This document shows positions 1-6,935 of a DNA stretch of 20,522 nt, one piece after another. The DNA is from DAITMV01 sp046318595 (lineage in GTDB: Bacteria > Pseudomonadota > Gammaproteobacteria > Burkholderiales > Burkholderiaceae_B). Every line of letters begins with the position of its first letter. Positions within the stretch are counted from its first letter, which is position 1. Under the pieces are notes generated by a model. It was not told where the DNA came from. It saw only the letters and a program-made list of their open reading frames with translations, and ran no database searches. The translations under genes were made by a program, and so were the position numbers. The DNA lies in the NCBI GenBank assembly GCA_046318595.1, contig JBKCTV010000008.1:1-20522 (forward strand), read 5' to 3'.

Positions 1-85
1 GGATGGGGAGGGGGATTTCAGAGCGGGGGATGTCGGAGGAGTAGGGGGAGTGGGAGAGGAGAGTGAGGTAGGAGATGGGGGCCAT
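1..85 (-). CDS. Possible 5' part of a leftward gene running off the window
   Basis: On the minus strand an ATG at 85-83 opens a frame that stays open for 28 codons to the window edge, beginning MAPISYLTLLSHSPYSS. I do not recognise the protein. There is no Shine-Dalgarno sequence. A TANNNT hexamer (TACCCT) lies 6 nt before the ATG, the arrangement seen at better-supported starts in this window, but no -35 box is visible. Like the helicase gene it would be read from the C-rich strand. The frame is short and G/C-skewed DNA often stays open by chance, so this is only a candidate. Confidence 0.25.
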   Translation of the reverse strand, partial: MAPISYLTLLSHSPYSSDIPRSEIPLPI

Positions 86-152
86 ACTTGTAGGGTAGCG
101 TATGTGAGAGGGAGAGGGGGAGGGAGGTGAAAGGAGGGGTCTGGGGAGGGGG

Positions 153-565
153 AGATTCGGACCAGGAGATTTGGACCAGAAAAGATTCGGACCAGAGGGA
201 GGGGGAGAAGAGAAGGCGAAAGGTAGTGGAATCAATAAGTTGTGGGGAGGGAGGTGGTCCGAAAAGATTTGGACCAGGGTTTCTAATAAAATGAAGGGGT
301 TAGGGGGATGTGGTCCGAATCTGGTCCGAATCTTTTTGGAGATTTGGACCAAGATATCTCCTGTGGAATCAAGGGGATGGGGAGAATTGGTCCGAATCTC
401 CCTGTCAAAAGCTCATGTCTACTCCCTGCTTTGGATGGGAAAACCGGGGCCCCATTTTGTAAGTGGTTGATATTGAAGGGGTTAGGGGGATTTTGAAGTT
501 TACCAATCCGGAAAGCGCGCGCGCGAGGGCCGAATCTCCCCCCTTTTCAGAAAAGATTCGGACCA
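153..565. repeat. Array of 12-bp iterons (AGATTYGGACCA) in both orientations; candidate origin or operator array
   Basis: Forward copies start at 153, 167, 183, 265, 340 and 554. Reverse copies (TGGTCCGAATCT) are at 311-322, 322-333 and 388-399. Partial reverse copies lie at 255-263 and 529-537. The only variation in full copies is C or T at position 6. Copies at 322-333 and 340-351 face each other across 6 nt and could form a 12-bp stem with one G-U pair. No convincing gene lies among them. The array sits beyond the 3' end of the replicative helicase gene. Known phage and plasmid origins often carry iterons near replication genes, so an origin is the leading inference; a partition site or operator array is also possible. 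Presence of the repeats is certain, their role is not. Confidence 0.8.
292..491. repeat. 18-bp direct repeat pair in the iteron region
   Basis: The 18-mer TGAAGGGGTTAGGGGGAT occurs at 292-309 and again, identical, at 474-491, so the copies are 182 nt apart start to start. Between them lie a GGGGCCCC palindrome flanked by AAAA and TTTT (about 440-458) and several iterons. A (GC)n run follows at about 514-525. The repeat may be another recognition element of the same site or the trace of a local duplication. Confidence 0.75.
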
Positions 566-597
566 AAAAAGAACCCCCTCCTTTGGCGGGGAGGGGG
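565..597 (-). terminator. Rho-independent terminator of the leftward helicase gene
   Basis: Read on the minus strand, CCCCCTCC (597-590) and GGAGGGGG (581-574) form an 8-bp G/C-only stem with an 8-nt loop. They are followed directly by TTCTTTTTT (573-565). It begins 25 nt beyond the helicase stop codon. This is a textbook intrinsic terminator. Its T-tract touches the last iteron (554-565), so transcription from the helicase gene should stop just before entering the iteron array. Confidence 0.85.
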
Positions 598-621
598 CTT
601 TGAGGGGGAGAGGGGGTGAGG

Positions 622-1956
622 CTAGCGGAAGGAGAGGTTGACCCAGAGGAGGGGCCGGCTGCCGTCTTCCTGGCGGGGGCCCTTGTCTGTTTTGGCCTTG
701 GGGAAGAGCTTGGTGATCTGGTAGCCGAAGGCCCGGTCTGAGAGCGGGGACTGGCCTCGCTGCTCGCACCACAGCAGGTAAGCGCGGTAGACCTCCGCCT
801 TGAAGCAGGCGGCGCCCACCGTGAACGCACAGTGGCTCAGGATCCAGTTCTGGAGGGGATCACGCTGGTCCAGTGCCTCCTGCGCCTCGAGCATGGCTTG
901 GGGCGTCAGGGGGATGCCGGTGCGCTGGATGGGGAGGTAGTAGGCGAGGGCCCGGTTGAAGACCCCGGACAGCTCGGAGGGGGAGTGGAGGCGGGAGGCC
1001 ATCTCGGCCGGAGTGCGCCTGTGCTTGGGCTTTTTGTGGAAGGAAATGGGGAACCACCTCCTCTTCCATGCGTCGCCGCCCTCGGTGGAGGAGGGGATGC
1101 GGTTGCCGGCGCACAGGACTTTGGCCCACGGCCGGAACATGAACTGCTCTCCTCCTTTGTATTCAGCCTGGATGAAGTCACAGGTGACCACCTTCTTGAA
1201 GACCTCTGTCTCCCTCATGACGGAGGTGGGCATGTCGGGGCAGATGATGGCGAGCTTGTTCTGGATGTAGGCAGTGGTGAAGCGGTTGTGTTGGAGGGAC
1301 ACGAGGTTGGAGGTGAGGAAGTTGTCATCCCCAAGGAAAGCTTGGATGGCGTTGATGACGGTGGACTTTCCCTCTCCACCATATTCGCCAAGGAGGAGAA
1401 CTGCGACCTGGGAGCCGTGGCCCTCTGGCCCCATGAGCCAGGCCACGATCTTGAAGAGGGGGTCGGTGATGCCGGTCTCGGAGGCGTCGGGGAATAGCTC
1501 GTCTTGTAGTTCCTCCCAGTGGGGGCAGGTGGCCGCGGGGTCGTAGTGGACGGGAAGTTGGATAGGGGAGAGCCAGCCCGGGTCATGGGGGCGGAACACC
1601 CACTTGTCTTCGGAAGTGGAGTGAAGGAGGCCGTTCAGGACGTTCAGTTGGGTGTAGGGGGGCCGCTCCCACAGAGAGGGGGAGAGGGCAGAGATGGATT
1701 GAGCTATGCGGTGGGGGAATGAGGGGTCCCAGTTCTCGTCGAGGAGTCCACCTGTCCATTTTAGTCTAACCCATTTCTGGAGGAATTTGATAGCGTCCGG
1801 TGAGTAGCGGCCTTCTTTGAACATCCACAGGCGAGAGCCCCCGCCCACTGCGAAGTGGTGTTCGGCCAGAAGTTGACGCTCCTGCTCGACAAGGGCTCGC
1901 TTGATGTTGATTTTGGGCGTGCGGGTCTGCACGTCCTGAGAGGAAGGTTCAGGCAT
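622..1956 (-). CDS. SF3 replicative helicase, phage/plasmid D5/P4 type, primase domain not seen
   Basis: The 444-aa protein has the C-terminal half of the phage/plasmid primase-helicase family (D5 of poxvirus, gp alpha of P4). Walker A is GEYGGEGKST (190-199) and a Walker B-like strand is LAIICPD (235-241). A sensor-1 asparagine sits in LCAGNRIPSS (281-290) and a basic WKRR (297-300) is a likely arginine-finger region. The last ~100 residues look like the winged-helix DNA-binding tail of the family. The N-terminal ~170 residues resemble a D5_N-type region, and I see no archaeo-eukaryotic primase motifs, so priming would need another protein. It should unwind the phage replication fork as a hexamer. 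The start has no Shine-Dalgarno site but a promoter lies 6 nt upstream. It is the only strong minus-strand gene and ends before a terminator and the iteron array. Confidence 0.88.
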   Translation of the reverse strand: MPEPSSQDVQTRTPKINIKRALVEQERQLLAEHHFAVGGGSRLWMFKEGRYSPDAIKFLQKWVRLKWTGGLLDENWDPSFPHRIAQSISALSPSLWERPPYTQLNVLNGLLHSTSEDKWVFRPHDPGWLSPIQLPVHYDPAATCPHWEELQDELFPDASETGITDPLFKIVAWLMGPEGHGSQVAVLLLGEYGGEGKSTVINAIQAFLGDDNFLTSNLVSLQHNRFTTAYIQNKLAIICPDMPTSVMRETEVFKKVVTCDFIQAEYKGGEQFMFRPWAKVLCAGNRIPSSTEGGDAWKRRWFPISFHKKPKHRRTPAEMASRLHSPSELSGVFNRALAYYLPIQRTGIPLTPQAMLEAQEALDQRDPLQNWILSHCAFTVGAACFKAEVYRAYLLWCEQRGQSPLSDRAFGYQITKLFPKAKTDKGPRQEDGSRPLLWVNLSFR

Positions 1957-1957
1957 G

Positions 1958-1986
1958 GTAGCAGTTTAGCAACGAGGTGGTATGAT
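1958..1986 (+). promoter_or_regulatory. Candidate promoter of the rightward exported-protein genes
   Basis: TATGAT (1981-1986) matches the -10 consensus in 5 of 6 positions and lies exactly 6 nt before the ATG at 1993. The -35 position (1958-1963, GTAGCA) is poor, so an activator may be needed. A GAGGTGG at 1974-1980 could act as a distant ribosome-binding site on read-through mRNA but would lie upstream of the predicted transcription start. It shares the 36-bp gap with the helicase promoter. Confidence 0.5.
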
Positions 1987-1991
1987 GTCAT
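1963..1991 (-). promoter_or_regulatory. Candidate leaderless promoter of the helicase gene
   Basis: On the minus strand ATGACA (1991-1986) resembles the -35 box in 5 of 6 positions. A 17-nt spacer follows, then TAAACT (1968-1963), a -10 box matching 4 of 6. Only 6 nt (GCTACC) separate this -10 from the helicase ATG, so transcription would start at or next to the ATG. This agrees with the absence of a ribosome-binding site. The -35 overlaps the stretch between the -10 and ATG of the divergent gene, so the two promoters probably compete. Confidence 0.55.
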
Positions 1992-1992
1992 C

Positions 1993-2823
1993 ATGACCCT
2001 GATTAAGATTTGCTCACTGCTCTGGGGGGCTGTGCTGTTGGCGCAGAGTTCCATCCCCGGAAATCCCCGGAACACTTTTGAGCTGGTGCCGGCCGCCTCC
2101 ACTAATGTCACTGACACTCACACGGTGAGTGTGGTGCGGACGAGTGGAACGGTGCTGACGATTGGTAATGGTGCGAGTGCGACGGCGCCTCAGACGATTC
2201 GGCCGGCGGGGCCTGGCATTGGGGAGTTTTATCCGAGGCAGATGACTTCCTCTCTTACTCTAACGAGTGTGGCTGGTGGGCAGACGGGGACTATCTTTAT
2301 CTATGGGGTGCCGGTAACGGGGACTGGCACTACCATCACGTCGATGCAGGTGGTGGTGGTTTCTAATTTGGGTGGGACTTTGAACTGCACGGGGTCGATT
2401 ACTTGCACGGTGGTGACGAATGGGACGCCGCTTGCGAATCTGGCGAAGACGAATGGGGTTTACCTGGCCGCGGCGAGGATGACCGCAGGGGCGCCGGCTA
2501 CGTTTGATACGGGAGGGGTGAGCTTGCAAGGGGTCGGGTTGAATGCTTGGGTGAGGGCGATTTCGATTAGCAATATCACAGCGAGCCCGGTGACGGTGAA
2601 CATTGCGGATGGGAAGGGAACTCTCTATCTGTTTGGGGCCTCTATCCAAGCGAACACGACGTATGAGGTGCCGATTGGGGTGCCGTCGGTGGCGGGCGTG
2701 GCAGGGGGAGGGGAAGTGTTCTTTGAGAGGGGTGTGTTTGTGCTGGCGGGGACAGCCTCTGCGATCAATGTGACAGTGAGATGGGTGCAACCGCGACCGG
2801 TTTATTTCCCGGCGCAGCCCTAG
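1993..2823 (+). CDS. Exported-type beta-rich protein, function unknown (first of three)
   Basis: 276 aa. The N-terminus MTLIKICSLLWGAVLLAQ looks like a Sec signal peptide: Lys at position 5, hydrophobic core, small residues before Gln. The rest is rich in Gly, Thr, Val and Ser and looks all-beta. The C-terminal ~90 residues (from about WVRAISISNITASPVTVNI) resemble small jelly-roll-like domains I have seen in phage structural proteins; this is a weak resemblance. The frame extends upstream to 1855, but that part overlaps the helicase gene on the other strand. The ATG at 1993 gives the signal peptide and sits 6 nt after a good -10 box. The next gene follows after 20 nt. Role unknown; a tail or surface protein is plausible from its neighbours. 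Confidence 0.7.
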   Translation: MTLIKICSLLWGAVLLAQSSIPGNPRNTFELVPAASTNVTDTHTVSVVRTSGTVLTIGNGASATAPQTIRPAGPGIGEFYPRQMTSSLTLTSVAGGQTGTIFIYGVPVTGTGTTITSMQVVVVSNLGGTLNCTGSITCTVVTNGTPLANLAKTNGVYLAAARMTAGAPATFDTGGVSLQGVGLNAWVRAISISNITASPVTVNIADGKGTLYLFGASIQANTTYEVPIGVPSVAGVAGGGEVFFERGVFVLAGTASAINVTVRWVQPRPVYFPAQP

Positions 2824-2843
2824 ATTTGAAGGAGATTATTGAG

Positions 2844-3749
2844 ATGATCTATATTTTTCTTGCTTTTGCAACTCTTCTCAGCGCTCAGATTAGTTCTGTT
2901 CCGACTTCTTCGTCTGGTGGCGGTACTATCTACACAGGCGACGGCAGCAAAATTACAGTTACCGGGACAGTGATTTCGACGACCTCAGAACTTTGTGGAC
3001 GCTCCGAGGCCTGCACGGTCCTCGCAGCCCGCGATATGAGCGGGGCCGGTCAAATGATTATCCCTCGTGGCTCGGGCGCTCCACCGTCCACCGGATGCGA
3101 TGCGGCGGGCGAAGTGGGGAATCAGTACATTGACTCCACAGCCAGCGGTAGCACGTCAGGACACTACGTCTGCACGGCCAGCGGCGGTACTCCGGCGTGG
3201 GTGCAGTTGCCTAGGGCTGGGGGTGGGCAGTCTTTGACAACTCCAAATCAGGGCAACATGGTGATTGGTACCACACCTTCTGAAAGTGGAACTGGTGTCG
3301 GTGCTTACACGCCAGGTAAGTTGTATTGTGTTGAGCAGAGCAATCCTTATGCCACTCTCAACATAAGAAACATCTGGGCCAATCTTGCTGCAACGGACAC
3401 TGGAAACTTTGCCGCCATTGGTATTTATGACAGTGCTGGCAATTTGCTTGCCACGTCGTCTACCCTGAATCAGAATGTGACTGGCCCCCGGGCCTTTGCG
3501 TTTGCTCCTTTTTCACTGACTTTTCCCAGTTTCATTGTCTGTTTTGGTAAAAGTGGTGGGACCACAGCCAATTGGTTCGGGCAAATGGGGCTCAGTGTTT
3601 TTCGAGGGCTGATGGGTGGGATGGGCACTCGGCGGTGGTTTGAGTCTACCAACAGCACCACGGGGACTAGCACTATGGTAATGCCAGGTACCCTGGGTCC
3701 GCGTTTGTCGTTTACTGGTGACATCCCCGGCATGATTCTGGAGCCCTAA
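2844..3749 (+). CDS. Tail-fibre-like or exported protein with a short N-terminal hydrophobic segment
   Basis: 301 aa. The start at 2844 is supported by AAGGAG (2829-2834) 9 nt upstream. The N-terminus MIYIFLAFATLLSAQ is a short hydrophobic stretch ending in -AQ but has no basic residue, so export is less certain than for its neighbours. Residues about 95-125 carry the pattern GNQYIDSTASG...HYVCTASGGTPAWVQLP, a style common in phage tail and receptor-binding proteins. The C-terminal half (from TPGKLYCVEQ) looks like a compact beta domain. It lies in one operon with its neighbours and ends 3 nt before the next ATG. Its base composition is more A/T-rich than the genes on either side, which suggests a separate origin. 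A receptor-binding or surface role is an inference. Confidence 0.65.
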   Translation: MIYIFLAFATLLSAQISSVPTSSSGGGTIYTGDGSKITVTGTVISTTSELCGRSEACTVLAARDMSGAGQMIIPRGSGAPPSTGCDAAGEVGNQYIDSTASGSTSGHYVCTASGGTPAWVQLPRAGGGQSLTTPNQGNMVIGTTPSESGTGVGAYTPGKLYCVEQSNPYATLNIRNIWANLAATDTGNFAAIGIYDSAGNLLATSSTLNQNVTGPRAFAFAPFSLTFPSFIVCFGKSGGTTANWFGQMGLSVFRGLMGGMGTRRWFESTNSTTGTSTMVMPGTLGPRLSFTGDIPGMILEP

Positions 3750-3752
3750 GCA

Positions 3753-6700
3753 ATGAGAAAGCTACTTTTTCTCCTCCTCCCCGCGCTGGCGATGGCGCAG
3801 ACGTTCACCAGCGTCACATGGACCAGCAGCACGCCAACGACCATCGAAGCGACTTATCTCGCAACTGGCCCCATCACGCCGTATGCCAAATTCGGCACAG
3901 TCACGCCGTCCACGATCTACAACCCCAACATCACGGCACCCGGCACCGATGGGGCGCTTATCAACAACGTGGCGCTAAACCGCTATGACATTCGCGGCCT
4001 GTTGCCGGGGACAACGTATCAGGTCCAACTCTGTTTCAACCCCGGTGCTGAGGTTTGCTCCACCCAAACAGCAGTGACCACAATGGCAGAGCAGCGCGTG
4101 CCAACCCTGCCAGCGCTTCCCACGGTGCGCACCACGCCGCCGACTCCCACGGCTGTTCCGCCTTCGCTCGCGGTTACGGGATCATGCCTTGACCCGTCCA
4201 CGGGCTTACAGGCGCGCCTGAATGCTGTGACGTGCGGGCAAGAGGTTGTGATCCCGGCTAGCATTACCGATTGCGCCGGGGGCTTTACGCTGACGGCCAA
4301 GGCTTGCACGGGTGGGCCTTCCGGCACCTATGTCACGATTCGAGGCAACGCGGCGGACATCGACCAACCTCCACCGGGAACCCGCGTGCATCAAACCACC
4401 GTGGATCTTGCGGCCCGCACGGTGACTCTCGACACGTCGCGAGAAGCGGCGATGCCCGTGTGGTATTCGGCGGGGCTAGATGTAGCCTTTGGCGATCCTG
4501 CGGTGAATAGCAATTGTGCTGCTACTGTTGCCGGGGAATACAGGGGATTTTTTAACACCGGCAACGTGTGGGACCGCCTGAAGCGCTGCGTCCTCGGCAC
4601 GTCTGTTACGTTGTCTGGCTTCACCAGCAGCCCGCTGGTACTCACCACGGCGGCACCGCATGGCATCGGCGCGGGCGAGGGCTTCTGTGTCTCGGGCGCT
4701 ACTGGCGTAGATGCCAATGACTGCTACACCGCTTCGTCTGTGACCTCCACCACCATCACCCTATCCGGCGTGACGTGGACGGGAACCCTAGGCGGCTCGC
4801 CTGTTGTGCGGAGGCTTAGTTACCAACTCATCACCCCGACTGCGTTCCCTTCGACGCGGCCTTCTGGCGCTTGTAGTCCGCTTGCCGGATGGGGGCACTA
4901 CACCGGGGCCGGGGCAGATCCAGACTGGCGCAACAATGCGTACCTCTGCACCGCTGATGGGTGGGTGAAAGTCACGCTCATCTCTGGTGGCTTGCCGGGG
5001 CTGACGATCACGGGTAATAGCCGGGGCGTTTATATCACGGGTATTCAATTTCGTTCGGTGGCGCATCCAAGAGACGAGCACTTGACGGCGAAGGCTGCGC
5101 AGCTACCGCCGTTCGGAACGCTACAGGCGTGGAACATCATTGCCGATCCCGGCACCAGCGATATTGTTCTCGACCGTGTGTATGTTAACGGAAATTCGGC
5201 ATCCGGGGCGCGTTCATCGGGTGTGCTGCTGAATGGCACGAATAGCGCAATCATCAATAGCAGCCTCATCAACCTGTCGTCGTGGCAGACTAACAATGCA
5301 GTTGATCCAACGCGCAATTCATTCCGTAATCCCAACGTCACATCAGGCGCTTTCTTTGCCAGTTGCGGAAATAATTTGCTCTTCCGAAACAACGTTGTTG
5401 AAGCCTACGGAATCATGGTGCATCTCGACGACGGATGTCCGAATAGCTTCACGGCTATGGAGAACGTGACAATTGCGAAAAACACGTTTTTCATGCGGGA
5501 TTCGTACCGGGTGACATCGCCAAGTAACAACGGTTGGGACCACGCGCTACGACAAGTAAACGAGTTCAAGAACGGCAACACGGTACTGATTGAGGCAAAC
5601 GACTACATTGGCGGCTGGACCTCGGCAACGCCTTCGGCCACGGCGATTACAACCAGCGCGATCAACACCATTGAAACCGCCCTGTCTGCTAATTGCGTTA
5701 GCGGCGTCTGCACCTGGGTCAATCCGAATCGATTCAACATCACCACCTACCCCGTCGGACGCGTGCTGGGAATTGCTACTTCTGGCAACGCTGCACCATC
5801 TACGGCGCTTTGTACGGTCACGGCCAGCACGGCCACAACGGTTACATGCTCCCCGGCTCCGGCTAACGGCGTGTGGCATTTCAGGCAAGGACTCAAGCGC
5901 GGGAATCAAGATTTTACAATTCGCAACAACCGCCACAGCGGACTTCCCTCGTTTTTTCAGGGCTTCGGGAATCTTTACTGGAGCCAGCTTTATCCCGTTC
6001 CAAGTGGTCGGTGGTATGTGGGGAACAATCTCGCCTATCGGCTAGATGCGCAACTCAATGCGGGGCCGATGGCGACGGGTGCGGCCAGTTCTTTTTTCGC
6101 TTCGGCGAATTTAGGATCTTGGTACGCGCACTACGAAAACAATACTGCATATATCGCCATCCCTGACGGAGTGGCAAGCACTCAGGCGTTTTTTTTGCTG
6201 AACAACGGGACGGCGTTTCCGGCGATGCAAAGCACGCGGCCTATCATGTCGGGGAACATCTTTCCGTACACCGGCGCGGGCATCCGACGCACGGCCACAG
6301 ACAACGGCATCGCGGCGATGAATGCGGAGTACGGGGCGGGCAATTGGACGTGGGGCTCCCATCTCTGGATGGGCTCTACGACCGTGGCGGGCTTCCCCGC
6401 TGGCGACTACTGGACCGCCTCCACTCCCGTTCAGGCTGACGGCTCCCTTCCCCGCACATCCATCTATGCGGCGGCTGGCGCGTCTCGGGATGTCTCAGGC
6501 GTCGGGATGGGGGCGAATCTCCAGACCATCGCGGACGCTCAGGGCGTCATCGAAACTGCTGTGAGTGTGGCGACGGCGGGCGGTATCGAGATTCGATGGC
6601 TGTCCTCGGATTCGCCTTGTGTGGCAGAGTATCGCACGGGCGGCGCCGGGCCTTACACGCGGGCGTCTCCCACGGTCACGGGGCGGCGGCAGGTGGTGTC

Positions 6701-6776
6701 GGTGACTGGCACCGGAAGCTACGACTGGCGCGTGATCTGTCCGTCTGCGCAGCGGTCGGGCGCAATCGTCCGCTAG
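3753..6776 (+). CDS. Exported-type FnIII plus right-handed beta-helix protein, possible tail spike or depolymerase
   Basis: 1007 aa. The signal peptide MRKLLFLLLPALAMAQ is classical (Arg-Lys, Leu-rich core, AMA before Gln). Residues 18-110 look like a fibronectin-III domain with the motif GLLPGTTYQVQLC (82-94). A Pro/Thr-rich linker runs from about 113 to 140. Around 292-337 is a bead with HGIGAGEGFCVSGATG like those repeated in the tail protein at 19689. Residues about 410-590 have repeated short strands with Asn turns (GVYITGIQF, IVLDRVYVNG, AIINSSLINL, NLLFRNNVVE), typical of right-handed parallel beta-helices of pectate-lyase and tail-spike type. The last ~60 residues resemble another FnIII-like fold. 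A GGAG lies 9 nt before the ATG. Such proteins often bind or cut polysaccharide, but no catalytic residues can be named. The signal peptide is odd for a virion protein. Confidence 0.75.
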   Translation: MRKLLFLLLPALAMAQTFTSVTWTSSTPTTIEATYLATGPITPYAKFGTVTPSTIYNPNITAPGTDGALINNVALNRYDIRGLLPGTTYQVQLCFNPGAEVCSTQTAVTTMAEQRVPTLPALPTVRTTPPTPTAVPPSLAVTGSCLDPSTGLQARLNAVTCGQEVVIPASITDCAGGFTLTAKACTGGPSGTYVTIRGNAADIDQPPPGTRVHQTTVDLAARTVTLDTSREAAMPVWYSAGLDVAFGDPAVNSNCAATVAGEYRGFFNTGNVWDRLKRCVLGTSVTLSGFTSSPLVLTTAAPHGIGAGEGFCVSGATGVDANDCYTASSVTSTTITLSGVTWTGTLGGSPVVRRLSYQLITPTAFPSTRPSGACSPLAGWGHYTGAGADPDWRNNAYLCTADGWVKVTLISGGLPGLTITGNSRGVYITGIQFRSVAHPRDEHLTAKAAQLPPFGTLQAWNIIADPGTSDIVLDRVYVNGNSASGARSSGVLLNGTNSAIINSSLINLSSWQTNNAVDPTRNSFRNPNVTSGAFFASCGNNLLFRNNVVEAYGIMVHLDDGCPNSFTAMENVTIAKNTFFMRDSYRVTSPSNNGWDHALRQVNEFKNGNTVLIEANDYIGGWTSATPSATAITTSAINTIETALSANCVSGVCTWVNPNRFNITTYPVGRVLGIATSGNAAPSTALCTVTASTATTVTCSPAPANGVWHFRQGLKRGNQDFTIRNNRHSGLPSFFQGFGNLYWSQLYPVPSGRWYVGNNLAYRLDAQLNAGPMATGAASSFFASANLGSWYAHYENNTAYIAIPDGVASTQAFFLLNNGTAFPAMQSTRPIMSGNIFPYTGAGIRRTATDNGIAAMNAEYGAGNWTWGSHLWMGSTTVAGFPAGDYWTASTPVQADGSLPRTSIYAAAGASRDVSGVGMGANLQTIADAQGVIETAVSVATAGGIEIRWLSSDSPCVAEYRTGGAGPYTRASPTVTGRRQVVSVTGTGSYDWRVICPSAQRSGAIVR

Positions 6777-6905
6777 TGTATAGCGCCTATTTTGCCTTTG
6801 ACTGAGATCCGAAGCCGACAGTGTTGTGAGTTGTTTCAGCTCTCGCATTTTAATGGGGTGAATCTGCTGGACACGGGGCAGTTGATGACGTTGCCATTTA
6901 AGTGA
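6777..6905 (+). other. Gap after the beta-helix gene with an in-frame 42-codon open stretch
   Basis: After the TAG at 6774-6776 the same frame stays open until TGA at 6903-6905. It reads CIAPILPLTEIRSRQCC then ELFQLSHFNGVNLLDTGQ and MTLPFK. TTG codons at 6792 and 6798 are the only early start candidates and neither has a ribosome-binding site. It could be a stop-read-through extension, a degraded gene end, or chance. It contains the -35 box of the late promoter. No terminator is visible in the gap. Confidence 0.3.
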
Positions 6906-6919
6906 AGAGTTGTTAATAT
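6891..6919 (+). promoter_or_regulatory. Candidate late-operon promoter, leaderless type
   Basis: TTGCCA (6891-6896) matches the -35 box in 5 of 6. The spacer is 17 nt, and TAATAT (6914-6919) matches the -10 box in 4 of 6. The expected transcription start is 6-8 nt further on, at the ATG of 6927, which lies 7 nt after the -10. The ATG at 6918 would be upstream of that start. The position, just before the first gene of the packaging module and after a 141-nt gap, fits a late promoter. Confidence 0.5.
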
Positions 6920-6920
6920 G

Positions 6921-6935
6921 GGGGGCATGACCCCC
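6921..6935 (+). promoter_or_regulatory. G5/C5 inverted repeat with the start codon in the loop
   Basis: GGGGG (6921-6925) and CCCCC (6931-6935) pair around the loop CATGA, which holds the ATG at 6927. On an mRNA arriving from upstream this hairpin would hold the start codon in a tight loop. A leaderless transcript starting at 6926-6927 would lack the left arm. The stem is short, so the effect may be small. Confidence 0.4.

Noticed and set aside
171..470. 99-codon plus-strand frame in the iteron region
   Set aside because: It is made mostly of translated iterons (GPNLVRI, EKIWTR), starts with TTG, and has no ribosome-binding site before a gene-like start; the repeats explain it.
832..1497. 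221-codon plus-strand frame opposite the helicase gene
   Set aside because: It is antisense to clear SF3 helicase motifs; its Gly/Asp/Val/Leu-rich product is the usual shadow of a G+C-rich gene.
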